Shown piece by piece: positions 23,207 to 33,853 of a stretch of 64,000 bases of DNA (position 1 is its first letter; each line of letters opens with the position of its first letter). Source of the stretch: Chamaecrista fasciculata (taxonomy: Eukaryota; Streptophyta; Magnoliopsida; Fabales; Fabaceae). The translations under genes and the position numbers were made by a program. The stretch covers positions 34,239-98,238 of the forward strand of contig QANZ01055544.1 of assembly GCA_003254925.1 (NCBI GenBank). The letters run 5' to 3'. The notes under the pieces are model-generated. The model saw only the letters and a program-made list of their open reading frames with translations. It was not told the origin of the DNA and searched no databases.

Positions 23207-23737
23207 CTTGGAAATTCACCTTGGCCTCAAGGTGGAAATCAGGGAACTGGACAGCAAGTAAATCATAATCCTCCCAGCTGGATTCTTCATGGGGACGACC
23301 CTGCCATTGGATGAGCAGCTCAAGTACGCCACCAGTGAGCCAACGGTGGGACAGGACCTTCTCCGGTTGCAAAAGTAACTCACCAGCATCGTTGATAGGC
23401 AGGGGAGGAGGGGTGGATGGTGTTGCTTGCCCCACAGCAGGTCGAAGCATAGAGACATGGAAGACGGGATGTATGCGAGAGGAAGATGGTAGTTGCAGCT
23501 CATAAGCAACAGCCCCGATTTTTTTACTGACCAAGTAAGGGCCAAAGTACCTGGGGGAAAGCTTCTCATTTTTGCGCTTGGCCAAAGAACGCTGCCTATA
23601 AGGTTGAAGCTTCAATAAGACAACATCACCCACATTAAATGAGACGTCCCTTCGTTTGGAGTTGGCTTGAGCCTTCATGCGTTCTTGGGCCTTTTGAAGC
23701 TGAATTTTCAGAGTTCGTAGCATCTCATCCCGCTGTT
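23207..23737 (-). pseudogene. Chromovirus pol C-terminus (integrase tail and chromodomain), frameshifted from main frame
   Basis: This frame continues the polyprotein after a one-base break in a short G run near 23771. It carries the integrase C-terminal segment with RDVSFNVGDVVLLKL (plus-strand 23620-23660) and RYFGPYLVSKKIGAVAYEL, the usual GPY/F module, followed by HPVFHVSMLRP. Next comes a chromodomain (WLTGGVLELLIQWQG, then SSWED), which in chromoviruses directs integration to marked chromatin. Two of the three aromatic-cage positions look plausible but cannot be judged without alignment. The frame runs off at the single N at 23206, so the natural stop, polypurine tract and 3' LTR are not seen. 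The frameshift may be real or a homopolymer sequencing error. Confidence 0.85.
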
Positions 23738-26700
23738 CTAATTGCTGTTCCAGATCCAGTAAATTAGTTTCCCCCGAACAAAGGGATGCAAGGCTGGCGG
23801 GTCTCGACCATACAATATTTTAAAGGGAGAGGTGCCCGAAGAAGAGTGAAAACCCGTGTTGTATGAGTATTCAGCCCAACCCAAGAATGAACTCCACAAA
23901 GAAGGTTGTTCGTGAGTGAAACAGCGAAGATACGCTTCCAAGCACCGATTAACCACTTCCGTTTGACCGTCACTTTGAGGATGATAGGCCAAGCTCATGT
24001 GGAGACGAGTCTTACAAATTTTGAACAATTCGGTCCAAAAAGTGCTGAGAAATAGTGAATCAGGATCAGTCACAATGGAGCGGGGCATTCCATGAAGTCG
24101 AACTACTTCCTTGCAAAAAACAGCAGCCACAGTACTTGCCGAAAATGGGTGAGCCAGAGGGATAAAGTGGCTGTATTTGCTCAATCTATCTACTACCACC
24201 AGAATAGTATCAAACCCCTTCGATTTTGGAAGCCCGGTGATGAAATCCATAGAGATGTCTTCCCAAACTTGGTTGGGAATGGGAAGAGGTTGCAGTAGAC
24301 CAGCAGGAGAAAGAGTTTGATATTTATTTTGCTGGCAAGTGAGACAATGCTGCACATATCTCTTAACATCCTTGGTGAGTGTGGGCCAATAGAAATACGT
24401 ACGGATGCGGTGGAGTGTCTTCAGGAAGCCGCCATGGCCACCCGTGGGAGAATTGTGAGCTTCCTCTAGCAATGTTTGTTTGAGGGCAGCAGAATTGGGA
24501 ATGACCAATCGATCCTTGAAAAAGAGATAACCACCAGCTAAGGAGAACGGAGGAAAACTTGTGGGGTTAAGAGACAACCTGTCCATTTGCTCCTTTGTGA
24601 TAGGATCGTTGGCAAGTGCTTCGAGTAGCCCCGCATAATCAAGTGGAACCGGCATAGAAAAAGCAAGGAATTCAGCATGGGTTGGCATTCTAGAGAGGGC
24701 ATCGGCTCCCTGGTTGTCTTGACCCTTCTTGTAAGAGATTGAGAAATTAAAGGGTAAGAGCTTCATTATCAAACGCTGCTGTTCAGATGTGGAAAGACGC
24801 TGCTCCAAGATAAATTTGAGGCTCCTGTGGTCAGTGCGCACCAAGAAATGTCTCCCCAATAAATAGTGTCTCCAATGTTGCAATGCAAGCACAAGAGCTA
24901 ATAATTCACGATCATAGGCAGATTTGACACGATTGGAAAAAGACATTCCCTTGCTGTAGTAAGCAACGGGGTGTTCATCTTGCATCAAAATAGCTCCGAC
25001 ACCTTCCATGGATGCTTCGCATTCTACTACAAAGACCAGACTAAAGTTAGGTAGACGGAGAACGGGGGCAGTAGTGAGTACCTTTTTCATGAGGTTGAAC
25101 GCCTCCTCTGCTTTGTTAGACCAAAGAAAAGCATTCTTCTTGGTTAACTCTGTGAGAGGTCGGGCAAGAATCCCATAGTCTTTCACAAAGCGTCTATAGT
25201 AACCCGTGAGCCCCAAGAATCCTCGGAGTTCCTTGACATTAGTAGGTCGGGGCCAATCCACCACTGCCTGAATCTTTTCATCCTCCATAGATAGACCTTC
25301 CTGTGACACCACATGCCCTAGGAAGTGGATTGATGGCTGTCCAAAAAGGCACTTGCTTCCTTTGGCAAAGAAAGCATGCTTCTGAAGTGTTTGAAGGACA
25401 AGCCGAAGGTGTTCTCGGTGCTGCTCCATGTTAGCACTGTATATAAGTATGTCATCAAAAAAGACCAACACAAACTTACGAAGATAAGGTCGGAACAGAT
25501 CATTCATGGCAGCTTGGAAGGTAGAAGGTGCATTAGTCAAGCCAAACGGCATTACAGTGAATTCGTAATGACCACTGTGAGTGCGAAAGGCTGTCTTGTG
25601 AATGTCATCCGGTTGAACCCGAATTTGATGATAACCCGAACGAAGATCAATCTTTGAAAAGACTTGTGATCCGTGTAGTTCATCCAGGAGTTCATCAATG
25701 GTTGGAATGGGATACTTATCGGGAATGGTGATTTGATTTAGCTTGCGGTAGTCAATACACATCCGCCAAGATGAATCCTTCTTCTGTACTAGTAATACTG
25801 GACTAGCGAATGGGCTGGTGCTTGGTCTAATAAATCCCAATTGCAAAAGTGATTCCACTTGTTTCTCAATCTCAGATTTTTGGGCATGTGGGTACCTATA
25901 TGGACGAATATTTGGAACTACTGCATATGGGATGAGAGGGATGGCGTGCGAATGCTCCCGGAAAGGAGGAAGAGTGGTGGGTTCACTGAAAACAGCTGCA
26001 AACTGGCGAATCAGCTGTTGATAGTGGACTGGAGTGTTGTTGAACAGAGTGTCTTCCCCTTCTTTGACCATACTCTTCAAGGATGCTTCATTCACACTGT
26101 TCCGAGGTACTCCTTGCAATTTATAGCGCTTCCCATCCAGAGTAAAAATCAGAAACATTTTGTTCCAGTTGGCTTGCACTGTGTTGAGTGATGCTAGCCA
26201 TTTGATTCCGAGCACCAAATCTGCCCCACCAATTGAGAATGGATAGAAGTCTTCAACAATCACCAAATTGGCCATCTTAACTTCTACTCCTTCACATAGA
26301 GAATTACACTGAATAACATCTCCATTCCCAATCTGTACGCCGAATGAGGATACCGGTTTTGATGGGAGTTGTAGTTGTTGAACCAGAGTTGATGAGATGA
26401 AATTGTGGGTTGATCCACTGTCAACCAAAATCAGCACCTCCTTACCCTTGATTACTCCCTGAAGCTTCATGGTGGTAGTTGAATGATGGCCTAAAATAGC
26501 ATGGAAGGATATTTCAGCCATACCCAACTCGTTCTCAGCTTCCTCAGAATTTTCGAACCCCTCAGCCCCTTCATTGTTGGTGGCGTCATCCATCTCCATA
26601 ATTTGAAGTGAGGAATTTTTGCACCTATGCCCAGGGTAGAAGCGCTCACCACAGCGAAAACAGAGCCCCTTTTCTCTCCTTGATTGCCGCTGCAAATCCC

Positions 26701-27556
26701 ATGAATTTTGGGGTTGGGTAACGCTAGCAGATGACGAAGATGTGTTCTGCGAACTCCCTGGAAGAAGACGTTGTTGTGAGTGTGTTGTGGGGCTGCGATT
26801 TTGAGTTGGGAGTTTGGTATTTTGGGCTGAAAATGATTGGGCCTTATGAGTCTTCATAGAGCCCAACTTTGTCTCATACTCTAAGGCCAAACTTACAGCC
26901 TTATAGACACTTCTAGGTTTATGAATCCTCACATCTGCCTTAAGCTCTTCTTTTAAGCCGTTGAGGAAGATACCCAGCAAGCAATGCTCCGGCCAGTTCT
27001 TCACTCTCGCTGCCCTCTTAGCAAACTCCAGTCGGTACTCTTGCACAGTTCCGGTCTGTTTCACGGTGCCGAGGTACTCGTCGGGATTCTGAAACTCTGC
27101 TGGTCCATACTGTTCTTGAAGGATTTTCACTAACTCCTCCCAGTAGAGCAGCGTCCTCTCTGAATTAACCCATGCGAAAAGGTCAAGTGCATCGCCTTCA
27201 AGGTACATCGCCGCTACATCTACCTTCGACTCCTCGGGTGTTTGGTAATAACGGAAGTATTTTTCCGCCTTCAAAATCCAACCTCGCGGATCGCCTCCAT
27301 CAAACTTGGGAAATTCAACCTTGGTGTAGGGGGGCCTAAAAGAACCCCGACCACCCCATGGGTTCTCCCACTCATCAGGTTCGTCCCTCCAATGGCTCTG
27401 GGGGCGTGATGGTTCCGGTCTCACATCTGGGGACTTGCCTTTCTTCAGCGCAGCAACTTCAGTAGTTAGGTCAGCAATTTGCTTCAAAAGAGACTCCATA
27501 GAAGCATCAGGTATGGTTTGAGGGTTAGCGGCGGTGGAAGATCTTGTTTCAACCAT
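23738..27556 (-). CDS. Chromovirus gag-pol polyprotein (gag, protease, RT, RNase H, integrase)
   Basis: A frame of 1272 codons starting [11 protein letters not shown] 15 bases after the primer site. Gag capsid region at about residues 75-235; zinc knuckle [14 protein letters not shown] near 298-312; aspartic protease [12 protein letters not shown] near 377; reverse transcriptase from about 560 to 740 with the catalytic FFDDILIYS near 700; RNase H with [10 protein letters not shown] near 910; integrase zinc finger ([10 protein letters not shown] ... CLTCQQNK) near 1035-1072 and its catalytic triad in MDFITGLPK (about 1102), [10 protein letters not shown] (about 1165) and [14 protein letters not shown] (about 1198). 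All key catalytic residues are present. The frame ends early with an aberrant IYWIWNSN tail because of a one-base shift near 23771; the rest lies in 23207-23737. Gag and pol are one frame, as in many plant chromoviruses. Apart from the shift it looks recently active. Confidence 0.95.
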   Translation of the reverse strand: MVETRSSTAANPQTIPDASMESLLKQIADLTTEVAALKKGKSPDVRPEPSRPQSHWRDEPDEWENPWGGRGSFRPPYTKVEFPKFDGGDPRGWILKAEKYFRYYQTPEESKVDVAAMYLEGDALDLFAWVNSERTLLYWEELVKILQEQYGPAEFQNPDEYLGTVKQTGTVQEYRLEFAKRAARVKNWPEHCLLGIFLNGLKEELKADVRIHKPRSVYKAVSLALEYETKLGSMKTHKAQSFSAQNTKLPTQNRSPTTHSQQRLLPGSSQNTSSSSASVTQPQNSWDLQRQSRREKGLCFRCGERFYPGHRCKNSSLQIMEMDDATNNEGAEGFENSEEAENELGMAEISFHAILGHHSTTTMKLQGVIKGKEVLILVDSGSTHNFISSTLVQQLQLPSKPVSSFGVQIGNGDVIQCNSLCEGVEVKMANLVIVEDFYPFSIGGADLVLGIKWLASLNTVQANWNKMFLIFTLDGKRYKLQGVPRNSVNEASLKSMVKEGEDTLFNNTPVHYQQLIRQFAAVFSEPTTLPPFREHSHAIPLIPYAVVPNIRPYRYPHAQKSEIEKQVESLLQLGFIRPSTSPFASPVLLVQKKDSSWRMCIDYRKLNQITIPDKYPIPTIDELLDELHGSQVFSKIDLRSGYHQIRVQPDDIHKTAFRTHSGHYEFTVMPFGLTNAPSTFQAAMNDLFRPYLRKFVLVFFDDILIYSANMEQHREHLRLVLQTLQKHAFFAKGSKCLFGQPSIHFLGHVVSQEGLSMEDEKIQAVVDWPRPTNVKELRGFLGLTGYYRRFVKDYGILARPLTELTKKNAFLWSNKAEEAFNLMKKVLTTAPVLRLPNFSLVFVVECEASMEGVGAILMQDEHPVAYYSKGMSFSNRVKSAYDRELLALVLALQHWRHYLLGRHFLVRTDHRSLKFILEQRLSTSEQQRLIMKLLPFNFSISYKKGQDNQGADALSRMPTHAEFLAFSMPVPLDYAGLLEALANDPITKEQMDRLSLNPTSFPPFSLAGGYLFFKDRLVIPNSAALKQTLLEEAHNSPTGGHGGFLKTLHRIRTYFYWPTLTKDVKRYVQHCLTCQQNKYQTLSPAGLLQPLPIPNQVWEDISMDFITGLPKSKGFDTILVVVDRLSKYSHFIPLAHPFSASTVAAVFCKEVVRLHGMPRSIVTDPDSLFLSTFWTELFKICKTRLHMSLAYHPQSDGQTEVVNRCLEAYLRCFTHEQPSLWSSFLGWAEYSYNTGFHSSSGTSPFKILYGRDPPALHPFVRGKLIYWIWNSN

Positions 27557-27570
27557 GGTGGTGGTAAACC

Positions 27571-27584
27571 TGGCTTTGATACCA
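27571..27584 (-). promoter_or_regulatory. Chromovirus primer binding site
   Basis: Reads TGGTATCAAAGCCA on the minus strand, two bases from the LTR end; initiator-Met tRNA type. Confidence 0.9.
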
Positions 27585-27586
27585 AA

Positions 27587-28019
27587 TGATAGAAAACCCA
27601 GGTATGGAAGAACAGAATATAAAATAGGAATAGTGGCAGAGAACTAAGCAAGAATCTGAACAAAGAAATCTCCACTAAATGAGTCCGTAAGTGGACTAAA
27701 CCCAAATACAATACTGAATTCAAGTCTAAAAGCATGAACATAACAGAAAGATCCTAAAGGTATTTATAATACCCAGCTAGAAACTGAAAGCAGAAATCAC
27801 AGCAAACGTGCAACAAAGGGAAACGCCTAAAAACTAGGAAAGTGGAGATAATGGCTAAAATGGCATGCCCACGACATACCACCCTACATCATGTCTTTAA
27901 TGCTCAGAAAAAGTAGGAAACTCTTATCTGAGTCACTCATAGGCAAGTATTCTTGCTGACATGGCTTTTCTTGCTGACGTGGCTTCTTCCTTCGTGCATA
28001 CGTAAGCAGAGGCTTATCA
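27587..28019 (-). repeat. Chromovirus 5' LTR (433 bp)
   Basis: On the plus strand runs from TGATAGAAAACCC to GGCTTATCA, giving TGATAAGCC...TCTATCA on the element strand with 5-base inverted ends. Flanked outside by the AATTC target. The second LTR is lost at the join at 23206. A plus-strand ATTTATAATACC near 27760 reads as a TATAAAT box on the element strand. Confidence 0.88.
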
Positions 28020-28047
28020 AATTCATATTTCCATTTCTACTTCCCAC

Positions 28048-28250
28048 CTGGGCGTTACGTATCGCCGTCCCCAGGGGGTTCATCATTTCCATTTCCTTTT
28101 TCCTCATCCACTAGGCGTTACGTATCGCCGTCCCTAGGGATTTCTCGTTTCCATATCTGTTTCTTTTCCCACTTGGGCGTTACGTATCGCCGTCCCCAAG
28201 GGGTTTCTCATTTACAAATCCAACTGGGCGTTACGTATCGCCGTCCCCAG
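28048..28250. repeat. Palindromic TACGTA array, remainder in LARD-2 5' LTR
   Basis: Four copies of the GGCGTTACGTATCGCC core. Together with the copy at 23093-23119 they rebuild the five-copy array of the 3' LTR; the copy at about 23147-23172 is the assembly duplicate of the first one here. Followed by a CACAAA hexamer tract at 28278-28355 that is about two hexamers longer than in the 3' LTR. Confidence 0.88.
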
Positions 28251-29186
28251 TGGTTCCTCATATTCTCTCAAGGGAGCAGACACAAACACAAACACAAACA
28301 CAAACACAAACACAAGCACAAGCACAAGCACAACCACAAGCACAAACACAAACACAATCAAATACAATCAACCAAAACATACAACACTCATTGTCATCGA
28401 CATCAGCACTTGTGTAAACGAGTAAACATACAATCAAAGTCCAACTACTATCATCAAGGAAATACATTTGAAGAATATAAAACCAAGCGCAGTAATACTC
28501 CGAGTTTCTCAAGTTCAACCAATTATTAGCAAAAAATTATCCTTGTGAGCATATTCATTTACTAAACCAACCCTCATGAGGACATTCACATATACAAGCA
28601 AATTCAAACAACCAATGACAACAACTCAATCTATTAGGTAACAAGTAGCCTTGTCTGCTCAACAATCAATTTGGGAGAACACAAATATAACCACATCCAA
28701 AGTTCAACCGTTAACACTAACCTGTTCAGTAAAAGGGGTAGACCAACACGCAAGCATACTTTAAATTTAGACATTTCCAATGAACTTTAATAGCATAATC
28801 AATTTAAACATCAACTAATTTCATCAGATAAACAAACCCTCAAGCGGGGCAGGGATAAGAAAGCCACTCACCTGATTCCAAAAAGATAGATAACTGCACA
28901 TGTTAGCTTCCTGACCAACGATCGATGTAGGCGAATCTATTAATAAATTCACAAACGAGGACTCAATTACACAACTCAATAATCGACTTTCAAATGACCC
29001 GAAGACCCAATCTCTTCAAAAAGCTAAAGATAAACTTTCACAACCACTTTTTAACACTCATTCTAATTCTTAGCCACACTCTCCTAGGATCCTAGAACCT
29101 AACCAAGAGACCAACAAGAGGCTTAGGTATCAATTTGGGAGCTTTAACAGTGTTTGAAACAATACAATCACAGTGCAGTTCAAAAT

Positions 29187-29552
29187 CAAGTTTGAAAATC
29201 AAATTCTCATAGACTTGCCACTTTCCTTGCTTTTAGTAAAGCTTGCATACATAAGCTACCACACTTTAAATTCAATATCATTGTTCCAAAACTTTCCATA
29301 ATTCCAAAGTAATCTATTTAATTCATCAAAACTATCAAAATCATCCATAAGGACCAAAATGCAACTTTNTCAAGTTTCAAAACCAAATTCTCATAGACTT
29401 GCCACTTTCCTTGCTTTCAGTAAAGCTTGCTTACATAAACTACCACACTTTAAATTCAATATCATTGTTCCAAAACTTTCCATAATTCCAAAGTAATCTA
29501 TTTAATTCATCAAAACTATCAAAATCATCCATAAGAACCAAAATGCAACTTT
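29187..29552. other. Assembly duplication around a single N (29369)
   Basis: About 180 bases before the N (from TCAAGTTTGAAAATC) are repeated after it (from TCAAGTTTCAAAACC) with a few substitutions. The intact sister LTR has this stretch once (15705-15890). Two overlapping or allelic contig ends were placed side by side. Confidence 0.85.
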
Positions 29553-30787
29553 GAAGCTTTGTGCATGATAGTTAAATTTCAAAATACGCATTTTAAATTT
29601 AAATCGATACATTAGAACTCATTAATATAGTTTATTGAACTCATCTAATCCAAAAATTTCAAGAAAATTCAAGGGTTTTTGTCAAAATCCCAATTAAAGT
29701 TTGCTTTAAAATTCATCGGGTCCAAATTTCATAGAGAATGAAACCAAGCATTGAACCAATGATGTAGAATCAATTATTGTCATGGAAATAGTTTATTAGA
29801 ACTATTAATTTCAAGAAACATGAAGGATTTGGCCAAAAACCCCAATTCAAGTGAGCCCTAAATTTCTATCGGGTCCACAATTAGTGAAATTGAGACCAAG
29901 TTGCTAACCATTGTCTTAGAATGTTAAGAACATCATAAACAACCAATAAATTGCAGCAGACCAACAACCGAAACAGAAAGAATCGAGTTTCACAGTGGAG
30001 GAAACAAACGAGAGACAAAAAAAGAAAAAAAAACGCACCACCAAGGAGGTTTGGAGGGAGATGTCGACGGTCAAGCGTGTTGCTCGCCGGCGACGGGCTC
30101 CCAGCGGCGGTAGACGGCGGCGACAAGGTCTGTGGCGGTCGCTGGTGGTGATGGCAGCAAGGGTCGATCATGCATGGAGGAAGGAAGCAAGTTGGAATGA
30201 AAAATGAGAGGAAGGGAGTCGTGAGGTGCATTTTTATGATATAGGGGCTGATTTGCTAATTCATAAGGTTGGGGGTGCTGAAAAGTAATTTCAAAAGTCA
30301 GGGGAGAGATCTTTCAACTTCTAGAAAAGGAATATTCTCAGGTATATTCTCTAAAATTCAGAATTTCTTACATTTTAGTCCCTAAAACACGTATTTTTCA
30401 AAGTGGAATTTTTATACAAAAGTTATATCGTTTGATTTGTTTCAAGAAGTGGATTCCAAATATGAAATTTATTTTTGAAAACTCTATCTCTAACATATCC
30501 CGTTTCTTACTCGAATGTGATCTATTGCAGTGCCAAAATAAAAAGTCAGATCAAGTTTTAAACTCCGTTTGCTCCCAAATTTTTACCACTAGCCCAATAA
30601 AATATGGAGATCTCAAGTATGACAATTAACATCATAAACTACGAATATTTGCTAATTTCTAAAAAGTCTAAACTAAAACTTCTAATATTAGCCCGAAACT
30701 AGCCTAAAATCGATTTTGAATTCTAGATACCACTAATTTCTATTTCTAAACCCCTAAAACTAACGTCTAAAATTCTAGGATCTCACA

Positions 30788-32642
30788 ATAACCAAATTTC
30801 AAAATACACTTTTTAAATTCAAGTCAACCTGTTAGAACTCATTATAATTTTCCATTAATCTCATCCAAACTATTAATTTCAAGAAAACACAAAGATTTGC
30901 CCAAAAACCCCAATTTTCAAGTTTTGTGCCAAATTTCTATCGAGTAACTAAATTGGTGAAAGTGGAGCCAAGTTTCAATTCAAAGATAAACGCTCTTTAA
31001 TATCATCAAAAAAATCTTATTAAAACTATTAAACTCAAGAAAACATGAAGTATTGGTGGACAACTAAGAATCAAAGTGTGCCCTAGAATTTCTAGCTCAT
31101 GAAAGGGAAGGTTATTGAGTCAAACCATAAACCCATGGACTTAGAGTGCTAAATACATCACATATCTTCATTTTACAGAAAAAAATTTACCAAGTGTAAC
31201 AGCAAAATCTGACCCAAACCAGAAAAATTGATAGAAGATTAAAAGGGGAAGAAAATTGAACAAACCAAGAAGAATTGAGGAGGAGGACGGCGTCCATGGT
31301 GGTTGGAGGTGGTCACCGGCGTGCGGTGGTGACCTGACGTCACCGGCGAGTGGCTGAGGCGATGTAGTTGAGTGCTGGTCGACGTTTCAGCTGGGGAAGG
31401 GGAAAGACGTGAATGAAGCTTATGGATGGCAACGGATAGGGTATCCGGTGGTTTTGCCACTATCCGTATCCGTATCTGTTTATCCTATCCAATATCCGTA
31501 CCCTATCCGTATCCGATAAATTAATATCCGTATCCGCACCATATCCGATATCCGATATCCGACGGATACCCGAAATATCCGAAAAAATATGGATATAGGA
31601 TAGGATATCTTATTTTATAAATCGGATATATCGGGTACCCGATATTCATTATCCGTCAACTAATATAATTAAATGAAATTATTATTTATTTACATTTTAA
31701 ATTTATTTTTTAAAATAAAAAATTAAATATAAAATAACTAAAATATGATTATATAAAAAATATATATAAATATAATTAATTAAATTTAAATATTTATATA
31801 TAAAATGTTAAATTAAAAGTAAAATATAAAAATTAAATAAGTAATAGGGTATCGGATATCGAATACCCTAAATATCCGTTCATTTCGACGGATATAGGGT
31901 ATCCGAGGGCAATATCCGTATCCGTCCAATATCCAAAAAAAATTTAATTTTCACTATCCGTATCCGTATCCGATATTCGGTATCCGACGAATATCGGATA
32001 TTTTTTCGAACGGATACGGATGGATATCCTAAGTATCCTAAACCATTGTCATCCCTAATGAAGCTTCAAATAAATACAATGGTGCTTTAAAAGATGGATG
32101 AGGCACAATCTTTTGTAGTTATGGTAAATAGGAAGTGGGCCAAGTTTTAATTCTGAAAACTCTAGAGAACTCTGACTCTAGAATATAATGGAATATTCTT
32201 GGGAAAAAAATATGAATTTTTACACTTTAGTCCCTAAAAACATGAAATTTTAAAAATAAAGTTTCTCGACAAAATTCATATTGTTGGTTTCATTTCGATG
32301 AGTAGATTCCAAATATGTAATTAGTTTTTGAAAACTTTATCTCTAACACCTTTCAATTCTTACTCGAAGGTATCATATGACAAGTCCAGAGAAAAACCCA
32401 GATGAAATTTTAAACTCAGTTTCCTCCCAAATTTTTACCACAACCTCAATAAAATATGAGGATTACAAATATGACAATTAAAATTCCAAATTATTGAGTT
32501 TACTAATTTTTAAAAATTATGACTTGAAAACTTCTAATACTGGTCCAAAACTAGCTTGAAAAAAAATCTATCTAAATTCTAAAAATCACTAATTCTATTT
32601 CTCAACACCAAAAACTCATTTCTAAAACACTGGGATATCAGA
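30788..32642 (-). repeat. Oldest LARD-family LTR, last piece
   Basis: After the ATAAC target copy the alignment with the LARD-2 LTR resumes (compare 15905 onward) and runs to a decayed terminus, GGGATATCAGA near 32642, in place of GGATCTCACA. No polypurine tract follows, so this old copy may be a solo LTR. It is clearly more diverged than LARD-1 and LARD-2 and contains a diverged GC-rich island (31239-31410) and the hAT MITE at 31421-32057. Confidence 0.8.
31421..32057. mobile_element. hAT-type MITE packed with TATCCG hexamers
   Basis: Ends TATGGATGGCAACGG and, reversed, TAGGGATGACAATGG form imperfect terminal inverted repeats. An exact 8-bp target duplication ATGAAGCT flanks it (31413-31420, 32058-32065), the length made by hAT transposases. 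Both subterminal regions contain dozens of TATCCG/CGGATA units around a very AT-rich centre. Such hexamer clusters are the usual transposase-binding form in hAT elements. No coding capacity. Confidence 0.9.
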
Positions 32643-33853
32643 ACTAAACCTTAACATTGGCATCATGTGGTCAACCCAACATCTCAAACAATTATGAAAA
32701 CACATCAATATACTAATTGAATTTCTACCTTGTCAAATTTCATAAATTAAATTTTAACAAGACACTCTTACTACTTGTAGTAACTTTAAAACATATCATC
32801 AATACTATAGCCATATGTAATTAAAGTTTTGCCCATGAATTAAAATTTAGTTTCATGTTTGATAAAAAAAAATGTTAGTATGAAATAGTTTCGAAGAAAA
32901 GAATTGGATTTATCATCAAGCTTTTTTCAGAAATAAAAAGTTTAATTTTAACCTTTTCTTTGAAAAAAATAAAAACAGATTACAAGACTTATTTGAAGAA
33001 AAAATCGCTTTTTAAAATCCTAGATGGGCTTCATAAGAAAAATGTAAAATGCCCTAAAAAGTCTCTCAAATATAATGTTACGCTAAATTAATTATAGAAA
33101 TCAATATTTATATTGCTAAAATTTTTATTAAAATTATTAAACTTAAAATAAAAAAAATAAATTACAATCAATGAATGAATAAAAAGATTTAACTTAGAAA
33201 TAAAATAGAAGTAAACTATAAAAACTAATAAATAAAAATAAATTAGACAAATTTTTAAAAAATAAAACAAGATAAACTTAGAGAAAGATAAGTTGTACCT
33301 CTTGAGAGGAGACAACACGAAGTAAGTTAGTGGCTCCATCTTGACAAATAGTAGATTTAGCACTTCCCACACATTAGTATATGTTACGAGAAGAGAGGCG
33401 GAGATCTATTTATAGTTGGGTGGTAAGGGAGTATTTGTAAGCCTAAGCGATGTGGGACTAATCAAGTTTACAATTTTTTTGTAAAAACACGAGGTAACGT
33501 ATCTTTTACTACATTTCTTCAATTGCATATTGTGAAGTTGGATATTTCATAGAGTAATTTGTTACAAACTAATCATACAAATTGGTATAATGATGACATT
33601 GGCTTGTAGATTTCGTGATCTCTCATTGATTATGAGGTAACTACAATCATAATCTTATTTTTTATTTATTATAAATTGGATGTCTCATGAGTAATTTTGT
33701 TTGTCCAAATAAAATTTAAAAAATTGAATGTTTGAAATAATTAATGTATAACAATTTACTATTCAACATTATGATGATAGAGAAAATAAACATTATGATC
33801 GAGCATGCGGATTTCAAAAGATCACATATTGATGACAAGGTGGCCTTAGTTTT
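32643..33853. other. AT-rich unassigned sequence
   Basis: No coding frame that I believe; the 94-codon minus frame at 33088-33372 is low-complexity Phe/Leu/Ile. Only the promoter-like pair at 33406-33458 stands out. Confidence 0.6.
33406..33458 (-). promoter_or_regulatory. snRNA-type promoter: USE and TATA at Pol II spacing
   Basis: On the minus strand GTCCCACATCG (33458-33448) matches the plant snRNA upstream sequence element RTCCCACATCG exactly. It is followed after 33 bases by TATAAATAG (33414-33406). Known plant snRNA promoters use about 33-34 bases between USE and TATA for Pol II and about 10 fewer for Pol III. The expected transcript would start near 33384 and run leftward, but the sequence there does not resemble U1, U2, U4, U5 or U6 as I know them. 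USE-like words also occur in other plant repeats, so this may be a derived copy. Confidence 0.45.

Larger units (their letters stand above)
23207..28019 (-). mobile_element. Ty3/gypsy chromovirus, nearly intact, 3' end missing at assembly join
   Basis: Contains on the minus strand a 433-bp 5' LTR (27587-28019), a Met-tRNA primer site (27571-27584), and a gag-pol starting at 27556 and running to a chromodomain at the truncated end. Inserted in the LARD-2 5' LTR with target AATTC (28020-28024; the other copy is 23119-23123 in the empty-looking read-through). Short LTRs and a C-terminal chromodomain fit a Reina-like clade; that assignment is inference. Confidence 0.92.
12964..30787 (-). mobile_element. 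LARD-2: second giant-LTR retrotransposon, minus strand, multiply interrupted
   Basis: Same family as LARD-1 on the opposite strand. LTRs lie at 12964-17124 and 21118-30787 and the interior at 17125-21117. Target duplication ATAAC is perfect (12959-12963 and 30788-30792). Primer site 21101-21113 and polypurine tract 17126-17137 are in the right places for minus-strand orientation. After removing later insertions (MITEs at 17340-17769 and 22277-22676, chromovirus 23207-28019) and an assembly duplication at 29369, the two LTRs and the interior come back to about 4.2 kb and 3.6 kb. Confidence 0.92.
21118..30787 (-). repeat. LARD-2 5' LTR, interrupted by a MITE and a chromovirus
   Basis: Pieces 21118-22276, 22677-23123 and 28020-30787 rejoin to the 12964-17124 LTR almost without mismatch. 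The stretch 23124-23205 duplicates 28025-28106, and 29187-29368 is repeated after the N at 29369; both are assembly effects next to single-N joins. The LTR ends at 30787 and is followed by the ATAAC target copy. Confidence 0.9.

Noticed and set aside
24092-26191. Plus-strand frames inside the chromovirus
   Set aside because: They are shadows of the minus-strand gag-pol, which has all the motifs.
33088-33372. 94-codon membrane-protein-like frame on the minus strand
   Set aside because: Low-complexity Phe/Leu/Ile/Tyr translation of AT-rich DNA without homology I recognise.
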